64,000 nt of DNA from assembly GCF_001278055.1 (NCBI RefSeq), contig NZ_CP010802.1, positions 3,596,001 to 3,660,000 on the forward strand, given 5' to 3'. Positions within the stretch are counted from its first letter, which is position 1; each line of letters starts with the position of its first letter. Origin of the DNA: Desulfuromonas soudanensis (lineage in GTDB: Bacteria; Desulfobacterota; Desulfuromonadia; Desulfuromonadales; WTL). Shown here piece by piece: positions 47,886-56,032 of this stretch. Position numbers and translations under genes: made by a program. A model generated the notes under the pieces. It had not been told where the DNA came from. It did not search any database and was given only the letters and a program-made list of their open reading frames with translations.

Positions 47886-48628
47886 AACCACGGATCGGCT
47901 TTTTCGACTTCACCGGCTGCGAGGGGTGCCAGCTCACCGTCCTCAACCTCGAGGAGTCTTTTCTCGAGCTCCTCGAACTGGTGGAGATCGTCGAGTTCCG
48001 CGAAGTGATGAGCTCCGAAGAAGGCGACCTCGACATCGCCTTCGTCGAGGGGAGCATCGCCACTCCCGAGGAAGCCTCCCGCCTGCAGGCGATCCGCGCC
48101 CGCACCAAAACCCTGGTGGCCCTCGGGGCCTGCGCCGACACCGCCGGCGTCAACGCCCTCACCTACCTGCACGACCCGCAGCAGCTGCGGCGCGATCTCT
48201 ACGGCGACGACCCGGCCCGCCTGCAGGGGGGGCATCCCCTCCCCCTGAGCGCCCACGTCACCGTCGACTGGCGGGTTCCCGGCTGCCCCATCGACGGGCG
48301 GGAGTTCCTCTCCGTCCTCCAGGCGCTCCTCGTCGGCCGCCCGCCGGAGCTGCCGAGCTTCTCCCTCTGCGTGGAGTGCAAGCTCGCCGAACTCCCCTGC
48401 ACCTTCGAGGAGGGGCGGATCTGCCTCGGTCCGGTGACCCGCGCCGGCTGCAACGCCCTGTGTATCGCCGCCGGCGACCGCTGCCGCGGCTGCCGCGGGG
48501 TCATCGACAACCCCCGGCAGACCCCCTACTACCGGATTCTCGAGGAGCACGGCCTCGACGCCGAGGAGATTCTCGGCGAATTCCGCACCTTCAACCTTCC
48601 CGGCAAAGGGGGGCGCCATGAGGATTGA
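47882..48628 (+). CDS. Group 3b-like hydrogenase small subunit
   Basis: Electron-transfer small subunit of 248 residues, soluble (no Tat signal). Proximal-cluster ligands are FTGCEGCQ near the N-terminus, then ALGACADTAG, VPGCPIDGRE, and Cys-rich CVECKLAELPC and CRGCRGVIDNP for the other clusters. This matches the delta subunit of NAD(P)-coupled cytoplasmic hydrogenases, not the periplasmic Hyb small subunit at 17475. ATG 47882 overlaps the stop of the fused subunit (ATGA). It is followed by the large subunit, with an 11-nt overlap. Confidence 0.93.
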   Translation: MKPRIGFFDFTGCEGCQLTVLNLEESFLELLELVEIVEFREVMSSEEGDLDIAFVEGSIATPEEASRLQAIRARTKTLVALGACADTAGVNALTYLHDPQQLRRDLYGDDPARLQGGHPLPLSAHVTVDWRVPGCPIDGREFLSVLQALLVGRPPELPSFSLCVECKLAELPCTFEEGRICLGPVTRAGCNALCIAAGDRCRGCRGVIDNPRQTPYYRILEEHGLDAEEILGEFRTFNLPGKGGRHED

Positions 48629-49913
48629 AGTCCGGCATCTGGCCCGGGTCGAGGGACACGCCCACCTGGTAATCGACGCCGAAAAGGGGGAACTCAAGGA
48701 GTGCCGGCTGGAGATCGTCGAATCGCCCCGTTTCTTCGAGGGGATCCTCAGGGGGCGCCACTACCGGGACGTGGCGCCGATCGTCGCCCGGATCTGCGGA
48801 GTCTGCTCCAACTCCCACACCCTCGTCTCCCTGGCGGCGACGGAAAACGCCCTGGGGATCGCCGTCAGCGATCAGACCCGCAGGCTGCGCCGGCTTCTGG
48901 CCTACGGCGAGATTCTGCAGAGCCACATCCTGCAGATCTACTTCATGGCCGTCCCCGACTACCTGGGAGTGGCCAGCATCTTCCCCCTGGTCCGCAGCGA
49001 GCGCGAGCTGGTGACCCGCGCCCTACGCCTGAAGAAGCTGGCCAACGACATCTGCCTGGCCGTCGGCGGCCGGCCGGTCCATCCGGTGACCCCCTGCGTC
49101 GGCGGCTTCTCCGCCCTCCCCTCCCCCCAGGCCCTGCAGGATCTGCGACGACGACTGGTGGAGGCGCTCCCCGACCTCGAAGCGACCGTCGAGCTCTTTG
49201 CCGCCTTCCCCATCCCCGAATTCATCCGGGAGACCGAATACCTCTCCCTCGCCGCCGGAGACGGCTACCCCCTCCTCGGCGACACCCTGGTCTCCAGCGT
49301 CGGCCTCTGCGCCCCGGCGGCGGAGTACCGCACAGTGATCGAGGAGTACCCGGTCCCCCACTCCACGGCCCGCTTCGCCCGGGCGACGCGGGGAGCCTAC
49401 ATGGTCGGCCCCCTGGCCCGGGTGCGCAACGCCCACGACCGACTTTCCCCCATGGCCCGCACCGTGGCCGGGGCCCTGGGGCTCTCGGCGGCGACCGCCA
49501 ACCCCTACTTCAACCTCGTCGCCCGACTGGTGGAAGTCGTGCACTGTCTGGAGGAAGGGATTCACCTCATCGACCTGGTCCTTCAGGACGGACTGCGACC
49601 GGAAACGGCACCCTCCCCTTCGGGACCGGGGCGCGGAGCGGCGGCCATCGAGGCCCCAAGGGGGACTCTCTTCCACGCCTACAGCTACGACGCCTCCGGC
49701 TGCATCGAAAGCGCCGACTGCGTCATCCCCACCGCTCAGAATCTCGGCAATATCGAGGCTGATCTGCGGGGCCTGGTGCCGACTCTCCTCCACCTGCCGC
49801 AGGAAGAGGTGACGAAGCGCCTGGAGATGCTGGTGCGGGCCTACGACCCCTGCATCAGCTGCTCGACCCACCTCCTCGAGGTGCGCTTCGTCGGCGGAAA
49901 GGGAGGGAAGTGA
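48618..49913 (+). CDS. Group 3b-like [NiFe] hydrogenase large subunit
   Basis: Catalytic subunit of 431 residues. NiFe ligands are in ARICGVCSNSHT (N-terminal pair) and YDPCISCSTH (C-terminal pair), followed by about 13 residues to be cut off in maturation. The shorter length, lack of the group 1 insert and pairing with an NAD(P) diaphorase support group 3b, the cytoplasmic NAD(P)-linked class that can make or consume H2 and reduce sulfur in some organisms. The gene ends in a GTGA overlap with its protease. It should share HypA-F with the Hyb enzyme. Confidence 0.94.
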   Translation: MRIEVRHLARVEGHAHLVIDAEKGELKECRLEIVESPRFFEGILRGRHYRDVAPIVARICGVCSNSHTLVSLAATENALGIAVSDQTRRLRRLLAYGEILQSHILQIYFMAVPDYLGVASIFPLVRSERELVTRALRLKKLANDICLAVGGRPVHPVTPCVGGFSALPSPQALQDLRRRLVEALPDLEATVELFAAFPIPEFIRETEYLSLAAGDGYPLLGDTLVSSVGLCAPAAEYRTVIEEYPVPHSTARFARATRGAYMVGPLARVRNAHDRLSPMARTVAGALGLSAATANPYFNLVARLVEVVHCLEEGIHLIDLVLQDGLRPETAPSPSGPGRGAAAIEAPRGTLFHAYSYDASGCIESADCVIPTAQNLGNIEADLRGLVPTLLHLPQEEVTKRLEMLVRAYDPCISCSTHLLEVRFVGGKGGK

Positions 49914-50353
49914 GAATCATCGGCATCGGCAACCCGCTGATGGGGGACGACGGCATCGGCATCGCCGCCGTCGCGGCTCTGGAGAAGGAAGGGGTTCCGG
50001 AAGGGGTGGACATTATCGATGGCGGAACGGGGGGATTGACGCTGCTGACTTTGATGGAAGGGGCAAAGAGGGTGATCCTGGTCGATGCGGTGGAGACGGG
50101 GAGCCCCCCGGGGACGATCCTGCGCCTGGCGGGGGAGGACCTGGAGCCGGAGACGGCGGCGTCCTCCCTCTCCCTGCATTCCGGCGGCCTCCCCGAGGTC
50201 CTGGCCCTCGGGCGCGCGCTCGGCACCCTTCCGCCGCTGATTCTCTTCGGGGTGCAGCCGCACTCGGTGGAGGTGCGCCTCGGCCTCTCGGACCCGGTCG
50301 CCGCCGCCCTCCCCCCCCTCCTCGCCCTCATCCGAGAAGAGCTCAAAGCCTGA
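49910..50353 (+). CDS. Hydrogenase maturation protease of the group 3b operon
   Basis: HyaD/HycI-type protease of 147 residues with a GTG start overlapping the large-subunit stop. Motifs: GIGNPLMGDDGIGI, IDGGTGGLTLL, VILVDAVETG and SLHSGGLPEVLAL, with ILFGVQPHSVE near the end. It should cleave the C-terminal peptide of the large subunit just upstream and is distinct from the Hyb protease at 16893, which fits the rule that each hydrogenase has its own endopeptidase. Last gene of this operon. Confidence 0.93.
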   Translation: MRIIGIGNPLMGDDGIGIAAVAALEKEGVPEGVDIIDGGTGGLTLLTLMEGAKRVILVDAVETGSPPGTILRLAGEDLEPETAASSLSLHSGGLPEVLALGRALGTLPPLILFGVQPHSVEVRLGLSDPVAAALPPLLALIREELKA

Positions 50354-50362
50354 CGCTTTCTT

Positions 50363-50390
50363 CTATATTCTGTATTCTATTTTCTGCCTT
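50363..50390. repeat. Heptad array after the group 3b operon
   Basis: CTATATT, CTGTATT, CTATTTT and CTGCCTT in tandem: 7-bp period, pyrimidine-rich, in the 50-nt gap between the convergent hydrogenase protease and GGDEF/EAL genes. Compare 2783-2810 and 58172-58199. Confidence 0.6.
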
Positions 50391-50403
50391 CCAGTTTTTT
50401 CCC

Positions 50404-52575
50404 CTAAATCGCCCCTTCAGCAAGCCACCCCGTTCCCGGCGGGAGGGGCTTTTCGCCGGCGAAGGCGGCGCGGCGCAGGAAGGTGCCGAACTCTTCGGCG
50501 GCGAGGGGAGGACTGACCAGAAAGCCCTGAATGATGTCGCATCCCCGGGACCGAAGGGCATCGAGCTGGGCGGCGTTCTCCACCCCCTCGGCGATCACCT
50601 GCAGTTTCAGGGAACGGGCCATGGCCATGATCGCCTCCACCATCCCGGCGCCCGCATCCCCCTCGATCTCACGGGTGAAAGCCTGGTCGATCTTGAGCAT
50701 GGCGAAGGGGTAGCGCCGCAGGTAGCTCAGGGAGGAGTACCCGGTGCCGAAGTCGTCGAGGGAGAGAACTGCTCCGAGATCCTTGAGTGCCATCAGGGTC
50801 TCGAGGGTCGCGGGTCCGCTTTCGAGAAGGATCGTCTCGGTGATCTCCAGATGGAGGAGATGGGGCGGAAGAGCCGTTTCGGCAAGGATCCGGGCGACCA
50901 TCGGCGCCAGATCCCGGTGCCAGAACTGGCGGCTGGAGAGGTTGACGGAAACGCGCAGCGGGTGCCCTTCCTCCTCCCAGGCCCTGGCCTGAAGGCAGGC
51001 GCTGCGCAACGCCCATTCGCCCATGGAGATGATCAACCCCGACTCTTCGGCCAGGGGGATAAATTCCCCGGGTAGGACCAGATCCTTGCCGCCGTGGCGC
51101 CAGCGCAGCAGCGCTTCGGCGCCGAAGATCTCGCCGCTGCGCAGGTCGATCTGCGGCTGGTAATAGAGGAGGAGTTCCCCCCTCTCCACCGCCCGGTGGA
51201 GGTGATTTCCCATCTCGAGCATCTGCACCGCGGCGGCGTTCATCGGCCGGGAATAGAACTGGTAGTTTTTGCGCCCCATCCGCTTGGCGTGGGAGAGGGC
51301 CGTATCGGCGTTTTTGAGGAGGACCTCCATGTCGCCGCCGTCGTCGGGGAAAAGGGCGATGCCGATGCTGGCGGAGACGAAGAGCTCCTGCCCCGCCACC
51401 TCAAAGGGACGCTCGAAGATCTCCATGATCCGTCGGGCGACCTTGACCACGTCCTGCACCTCATCGACCTCGGGGAGCCAGAGACTGAATTCATCGCCGC
51501 CGAGGCGGGCGAGGGTTTCGGGGAACTCCTCCGCCGTCTGTCGGGCGACGACGTCGGTCACCCGCAGGGTCGCCAGGATCCGTCGCGAGACCTCCCGCAA
51601 CAGCCGGTCTCCGGCGCTGTGGCCGAGGGATTCGTTGATGGTCTTGAAGCGGTCGAGGTCGAGGTAGAGGAGAGCGACCCGGGTCTTGTAGCGCCGGGCA
51701 TGGGCCAGGATGTAGGTGAGGCGCTCGTTGAAGAGCAGCCGGTTGGGGAGAGCGGTCAGGGGATCGTAGTAGGCGAGGAAGTGCATCCTCTCTTCGGCCT
51801 GTTTGTGCTCGGTGATGTCCTGGATGGTCCCGAAGATGCGCGTCGTCGCCTCGGGAAGATCGCAGGCGGTGGTCCCCTGGGCGCGCAGATGGCGCAATTC
51901 CCTCCCGGGAAGAAGGAGGCCGCAGTCGACGCCGAAGGGAATCCCCTCCCGGAGCATGGCCTCCAGGGCTTCGGCGAGGACGGGGCGGTCCGCCGGGAGA
52001 AGGCCCTGGAGCAATTCCTTCTCGGAAAGACAAACCTCATCCGTTCCCAGACCGAGAATTTGCGCCGCCTCGGCGCTTAATCGGAACCGCTCCCCCTTGG
52101 GATCCCACTCCCACCCCCCGAGGCGGGCGATGCGCTGGGCCTCGGCGAGTCGCGCCTGGCTGCGGTGCAGCCCGGCGAAGGCTGCGTTGGCCCGCAGGAT
52201 GTAGCGCAGGCGGTGGCCGAGGACGGAGTAATTGAGGGGTTTGGAAGCAAAATCGGTGGCGCCGACCTCGTAGGCCCGGAGAATCGAGGCGTTGTCATCG
52301 AGGGCGGTGAGCATCACCACCGGAAGATGAGCCCCCTCAGGGAGACGACGCAGGGCGGCACAGGTCTCGAAGCCGTCGAGGTGGGGCATGATGACATCGA
52401 GCAGGACCACATCGGGAGAAAGGCGGGGGATGAGCTCGAGGGCCTGCCGACCGTCGACGGCTTCGGCGACTTCGAAGCCGAAGGGTTCCAGGGCCTCGCG
52501 AATCGTCCGCCGCATGAACGGCTCGTCGTCCACCACCAGCACCAGGGTCTGCCCCGGTTTTTTCGCCAACTCCAT
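50404..52575 (-). CDS. Response regulator with PAS, GGDEF and EAL domains
   Basis: Protein of 723 residues: receiver (1-125; LVVDDEPFMRR and phospho-Asp in VVLLDVIMPHLDG), PAS-like domain (about 145-265), diguanylate cyclase domain with an intact RLGGDEFSLWL motif (about 270-440) and phosphodiesterase domain with an intact EALLRWRH motif (about 465-710). Both catalytic signatures are present, so it might both make and break c-di-GMP. The inhibitory RxxD site is not visible before GGDEF. No membrane segment. It is not co-transcribed with a kinase here. Upstream region 52576-52952 has no obvious binding site. Confidence 0.9.
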   Translation of the reverse strand: MELAKKPGQTLVLVVDDEPFMRRTIREALEPFGFEVAEAVDGRQALELIPRLSPDVVLLDVIMPHLDGFETCAALRRLPEGAHLPVVMLTALDDNASILRAYEVGATDFASKPLNYSVLGHRLRYILRANAAFAGLHRSQARLAEAQRIARLGGWEWDPKGERFRLSAEAAQILGLGTDEVCLSEKELLQGLLPADRPVLAEALEAMLREGIPFGVDCGLLLPGRELRHLRAQGTTACDLPEATTRIFGTIQDITEHKQAEERMHFLAYYDPLTALPNRLLFNERLTYILAHARRYKTRVALLYLDLDRFKTINESLGHSAGDRLLREVSRRILATLRVTDVVARQTAEEFPETLARLGGDEFSLWLPEVDEVQDVVKVARRIMEIFERPFEVAGQELFVSASIGIALFPDDGGDMEVLLKNADTALSHAKRMGRKNYQFYSRPMNAAAVQMLEMGNHLHRAVERGELLLYYQPQIDLRSGEIFGAEALLRWRHGGKDLVLPGEFIPLAEESGLIISMGEWALRSACLQARAWEEEGHPLRVSVNLSSRQFWHRDLAPMVARILAETALPPHLLHLEITETILLESGPATLETLMALKDLGAVLSLDDFGTGYSSLSYLRRYPFAMLKIDQAFTREIEGDAGAGMVEAIMAMARSLKLQVIAEGVENAAQLDALRSRGCDIIQGFLVSPPLAAEEFGTFLRRAAFAGEKPLPPGTGWLAEGAI

Positions 52576-52952
52576 CGCACACCTCCCGGGGAAACCCCGT
52601 CAGGAACATTGCATCGGGGACGGCTCCGACTCGTTGAACATTAAAACACATAATCCCCGGCCTGTCCCCCATCATTCCCGATTCCATGCAAAAGGACCGC
52701 CAAATCACCGCCGCGCCCCGGCGCCATTGCGTCACCCGGCGCGGCCGAATCGCGGGTCCCGGGGGAGGCCCCGGAGCTCTGTCGGGATAGGGCCTCTCCC
52801 TCCCGTCCCGGCAAATCCGCCGGGGACGGGTGTCATTTTACCGACACCCCGCCGCCGGGCGCCCGCCAGTTCCCGGCGCTTCCCCGCTCGGCACCCCTTG
52901 TGCATCTATTTATATGACTTTATCCGGAAACCCCTCGACGGAGTCTTGTGCC
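52576..52952. other. Intergenic stretch without a recognised gene
   Basis: About 377 nt between two divergent genes. A 7-bp hairpin GGGTGTC / GACACCC with an 8-nt centre lies at 52828-52849. Otherwise I see no promoter, RNA gene or clear ORF that stands out; a longer upstream open frame for the next gene is not protein-like. Confidence 0.5.
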
Positions 52953-53933
52953 ATGCACCAGTCCCTCCCCCTGACGACAGAAACCACCCCTTCTTCTCCG
53001 GTTCCGACCCCGACGGCGGCGACCGCGGCGCCGCGCATCTGGGCCGTCGGCGGCGGCAAGGGGGGGGTGGGGAAATCGGTGATCACCGCCAACATGGCCG
53101 TTGTCCTCGCCCGGGAGGGGAAGCGCTGTGTGATCCTCGACGCCGATCTCGGGGGTGCCAACATCCACACCCTGATCGGCCTCCCCAACCCGAAAACGAC
53201 CCTCTCCGACCTCTTCAGCCGCCGGGGGATGAAGCTTGAGGCGGTCATGGTTGACACCCCGGTTCCCAACCTCCAGCTGATCAGCGGCTCGCGGGCGCTG
53301 ATGGAGATGGCCAACCCCAAACACGTTCAGAAAGAGAAGATCATCCGCCAGCTCTTCTCCCTCGACGTCGATCACATCTTCATCGACCTCGGCGCCGGCT
53401 CCGCCTTCAACGCCCTCGACTTTTTCCTGGCCGCCCATACCCAGATCATGGTCGTCGTTCCCACCCCGACCTCGGTGGAAAACGCCTATCACTTCCTCAA
53501 GGCCGTCTATTACCGCAAACTGAAACGGGCGATCCAGACCCTCGGCGCGCAGCGCCTCGTCGACCGGGCCATGGGGGAGAAGATGCTGCGGGGGATCCGC
53601 TCACCCCGCGACCTCATCGCCAGCATCTCCCGGGAAAATCCCCCTCTCGGGGCCTCCCTGGAGGCCGAGATGTCCCCTCTGGCACCGGCCCTGATCGTCA
53701 ACCAGATCCGCACCGAGGAGGAGATGGATCTGGGGCCGCAGATGAAGGTCGCCTGCCGCGACTTCTTCGGCCTCGATGTGGATTTTCTCGGCTGCATCCG
53801 CAACGACGACCGGGCCTACAACGCCGTGCGCATGAAGCGTCCCGCCATGGAGGCCTACCCCCAATCCTCCTTTTCCCTGGCTCTGCGGGAGATCACCCGC
53901 AAACTCGCCGCCGCCCCCTTCGGAGGGTGCTGA
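52953..53933 (+). CDS. MinD/ParA-family ATPase (FlhG/Mrp-like)
   Basis: ATPase of 326 residues: deviant Walker A GGGKGGVGKSVITANMA, ILDADLGGANIH and IDLGAGSAFNALDFFLAA. It resembles the MinD-like proteins FlhG/YlxH and the Mrp/NBP35 group. The start MHQSLPLTTET and 30-residue Pro/Thr-rich lead are used; a longer upstream frame is out of context. The last codons overlap the start of the J/HTH protein (TGATG), and hypA follows. The place before hyp genes hints at a role in hydrogenase or FeS assembly or in cell positioning, but the sequence alone does not decide. Confidence 0.85.
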   Translation: MHQSLPLTTETTPSSPVPTPTAATAAPRIWAVGGGKGGVGKSVITANMAVVLAREGKRCVILDADLGGANIHTLIGLPNPKTTLSDLFSRRGMKLEAVMVDTPVPNLQLISGSRALMEMANPKHVQKEKIIRQLFSLDVDHIFIDLGAGSAFNALDFFLAAHTQIMVVVPTPTSVENAYHFLKAVYYRKLKRAIQTLGAQRLVDRAMGEKMLRGIRSPRDLIASISRENPPLGASLEAEMSPLAPALIVNQIRTEEEMDLGPQMKVACRDFFGLDVDFLGCIRNDDRAYNAVRMKRPAMEAYPQSSFSLALREITRKLAAAPFGGC

Positions 53934-54448
53934 TGGAGCGTCATTTTCAGACCCTGGGGATCCCCCCGGACGCCGGCATCCTCGAGGTGAAGCGCGCCTA
54001 TCTGCGCATGAAGAACCTCTATGCCGAGGGGAGCCTGGCCACCTACACCCTCCTCGACGACGAGGAGAGACGGGACAAACTCGAGGCGATCGAAGAGGCC
54101 TATCAGGCCCTCAGCCACGGACTGGCCCAGCGCAGCGTCTCCCCCCCCTTCCGCGAAGAGCAGGAGGGGCCCGAGCCTCCGCCCATCGACCCGGCGGACT
54201 CGCCGGGGCTCTTTCTCAAGCGGTTGCGGGAGTCCCAGGGACTCCCCCGCAGCGAGATCGCCAGCCGCACCAAGATCAGCACGACGACCATCGACTGCAT
54301 CGAGCAGGAGCGTTTCGACCACCTCCCCGCCCCTGTCTACCTACGGGGGTTCATCCACGAATATGCCCGCGCCCTCGGGTACCCCGACCCGGCAGGGCTG
54401 GCCTCCCTCTTTCTCGAGCGCTTCCGGCAGCAGTCCTCCGATACCTGA
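53933..54448 (+). CDS. J-like and RodZ-type HTH domain protein
   Basis: Soluble protein of 171 residues. The first part (about 1-65) resembles a short J-type helical domain: HFQTLGIPPDAGILEVKRAY, then KLEAIEEAYQALS, but without the HPD motif, so it probably does not stimulate DnaK. The C-terminal half (about 85-155) is a RodZ/HTH_25 type helix-turn-helix: LFLKRLRESQGLPRSEIA, YLRGFIHEYARALGY. It overlaps the MinD-like gene and ends 94 nt before hypA. It may couple the ATPase to a partner or DNA. Function unknown. Confidence 0.7.
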   Translation: MERHFQTLGIPPDAGILEVKRAYLRMKNLYAEGSLATYTLLDDEERRDKLEAIEEAYQALSHGLAQRSVSPPFREEQEGPEPPPIDPADSPGLFLKRLRESQGLPRSEIASRTKISTTTIDCIEQERFDHLPAPVYLRGFIHEYARALGYPDPAGLASLFLERFRQQSSDT

Positions 54449-54476
54449 CGTATACGCCTTCGGCGCCAGCTCTTCC

Positions 54477-54506
54477 TTGATTTTTCTCCCCCCCCCGCAC
54501 TATAGT
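54477..54506 (+). promoter_or_regulatory. Sigma70-like promoter of the hyp operon
   Basis: TTGATT, 18-nt spacer (partly a run of C), TATAGT. Expected start near 54513, leaving about 30 nt to the hypA ATG. Confidence 0.5.
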
Positions 54507-54542
54507 CAGTCTTGATACCTCCGACCGTTTCGAGGGCCCCGC

Positions 54543-54884
54543 ATGCACGAAGTCGGCATCACCCGCAGTATCATCGAGATCGCCGAGCGCAGCGCCCGCG
54601 ACCAGGGCGCGAGCAAAATCCTGTCGGTCACCGTGGAGATCGGGGCCCTCTCGGGGGTCATGGCCGAGGCGGTGGAATTCTGCTTCGAGGCCTGCAGCTG
54701 CGGCACCTTCCTCGAGGGGGCGACGCTGATCATCGAACAAATCGCCGGACGGGGGCGCTGCCGGGAATGCGGCACCGAAGCGGCCATCGACACCTTCACC
54801 TTCGCCTGCCCGGCGTGCGGCGAGTTCGCCCTCGACCGGCTGCAGGGGGACGAACTTCGCATCAGGGAAATGGAGATCGACTGA
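54543..54884 (+). CDS. hypA: Hydrogenase nickel-insertion protein HypA
   Basis: Nickel chaperone of 113 residues. It starts MHEVGI, where His2 is the conserved nickel ligand. The zinc site is visible as CRECG and CPACG (two CxxC pairs). Works with HypB to load Ni into hydrogenase large subunits after the Fe(CN)2CO part is in place. First gene of hypA-hypB-hypC-hypD-hypE on the plus strand; a promoter-like site precedes it. Two hydrogenase operons are within 40 kb. Confidence 0.95.
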   Translation: MHEVGITRSIIEIAERSARDQGASKILSVTVEIGALSGVMAEAVEFCFEACSCGTFLEGATLIIEQIAGRGRCRECGTEAAIDTFTFACPACGEFALDRLQGDELRIREMEID

Positions 54885-54886
54885 TC

Positions 54887-55666
54887 ATGTGCATCGACTG
54901 CGGCTGCCCCTCCGGCGGGCACGATCACCCTCACGACCACGACCAGGTCCGTACGCAGGGCGGCAAGACCGTGCGCATCGAGGAAAACCTCCTGGCCAAA
55001 AACGACCGTCTGGCCGGGATCAACCGCGCCCTCTTTGCTGCCAGGGGGCTTTTGGTCCTCAACCTGGTGAGTTCGCCGGGCTCGGGAAAGACCTCCATCC
55101 TCGAGCGCACCCTTGTCGAGTTGCGGGGACGCATCGCCTTCGCCGTTCTCGAAGGGGACCAGCAGACGGCCAACGACGCCGACCGCATCGCCGCCACCGG
55201 CGTCCCGGTCCACCAGATCAACACCGGCACCGGCTGTCATCTTGACGCGCACATGGTCGGGCACGGCATCGAACACCTCGACCTGGCGGCGGCCGAAATC
55301 CTGATGATCGAAAACGTCGGCAACCTGGTCTGCCCGGCCTCCTTCGACCTCGGAGAAGATCACAAGGTCGCGGTCCTCTCCGTCACCGAAGGGGAGGACA
55401 AACCCCTCAAGTACCCGCAGATGTTCCAGGCCGCCGATCTGATGCTCATCAACAAGATCGATCTCCTCCCCTATCTGCGCTTCGACCTCGAGAAATGCAA
55501 GACTTTTGCCCGCCGCGTCAATCCGAAGATCACCATCCTCGAACTCTCCTGCCAGAGCGGCGTAGGGATGGAGGGGTGGTACGCGTGGCTGGCGGCGGGT
55601 TTATCGCGGAAAAAGGCCTTGAAAGACCTCACCACAGAGGCACGGAGACACAGAGGAGATCTTTAG
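54887..55666 (+). CDS. hypB: Hydrogenase maturation GTPase HypB
   Basis: GTPase that drives Ni transfer to HypA and the large subunit (259 residues). N-terminal metal-binding segment CIDCGCPSGGHDHPHDHDQ is His/Cys-rich. P-loop SSPGSGKTSILE, metal site TGTGCHLDAHM and NKIDLLPY are present. The start follows the hypA stop by 2 nt. The last part of the frame, after the usual end near LAAGLSRKKALK, reads DLTTEARRHRGDL. TTEARRHR is the translation of a common short interspersed repeat, so the tail comes from repeat insertion. This may change the C-terminus but leaves all motifs intact. Confidence 0.94.
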   Translation: MCIDCGCPSGGHDHPHDHDQVRTQGGKTVRIEENLLAKNDRLAGINRALFAARGLLVLNLVSSPGSGKTSILERTLVELRGRIAFAVLEGDQQTANDADRIAATGVPVHQINTGTGCHLDAHMVGHGIEHLDLAAAEILMIENVGNLVCPASFDLGEDHKVAVLSVTEGEDKPLKYPQMFQAADLMLINKIDLLPYLRFDLEKCKTFARRVNPKITILELSCQSGVGMEGWYAWLAAGLSRKKALKDLTTEARRHRGDL

Positions 55667-55740
55667 AAAAGCAGAACTTCCTGTTATTTTTGTTTATTTG
55701 CCTCTGTTTTGTCTTTAACCTCTGTCTCTCGGTACCTCCA
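55629..55740. repeat. TTEARRHR-type interspersed repeat at the hypB end
   Basis: The left arm has ACCACAGAGG, then CACGGAGACACAGAGG, in the last codons of hypB; the right arm about 50 nt later (CCTCTG, TTGTCTTT, CCTCTGTCTCTCGGT) is an imperfect inverted copy. This sequence type occurs widely as short insertions in bacteria of this group (from memory). It fills much of the 135-nt gap between hypB and hypC. Confidence 0.7.
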
Positions 55741-55801
55741 GCGAGCAACGCGAGGGGGTGATTAAGGTTTTCCCCTCAAAAAACAACAGGAGCAGGAAGC
55801 G

Positions 55802-56032
55802 ATGTGCCTGGCCGTACCGATGCAAGTCATGACCATCGAGGAGGGAACGGCGATCTGCGAGGTCGACGGGGTGAAACGGGAGGCGAGCCTGATGATGGTC
55901 GAGGACGTCGCCGTCGGGGACTTCGTCCTCATCCATGCCGGCTTCGCCATCGAGAAACTCGACGAAGAAGAGGCCCTGGAGACGCTGCGCCTCTTTCGCC
56001 AACTCCTCGACAAGGGGATGATCCCGGAATGA
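55802..56032 (+). CDS. hypC: Hydrogenase assembly chaperone HypC
   Basis: Small chaperone of 76 residues starting MCLAVP, with Cys2 as the essential ligand and the family VDGVKREASL and VGDFVLIHAGFAI. It carries the iron-cyanide-CO unit with HypD to the hydrogenase large subunit. AGGAGCAGGAAGCG precedes the ATG. It overlaps hypD by 4 nt (ATGA). No second HypC (HybG-like) is visible, so it may serve both hydrogenases. Confidence 0.95.
   Translation: MCLAVPMQVMTIEEGTAICEVDGVKREASLMMVEDVAVGDFVLIHAGFAIEKLDEEEALETLRLFRQLLDKGMIPE

Noticed and set aside
55495-55761. Small ORF containing HRGTETQRR downstream of hypB
   Set aside because: This is the translation of a repeat in another frame, overlapping hypB and the repeat; it is not a gene.
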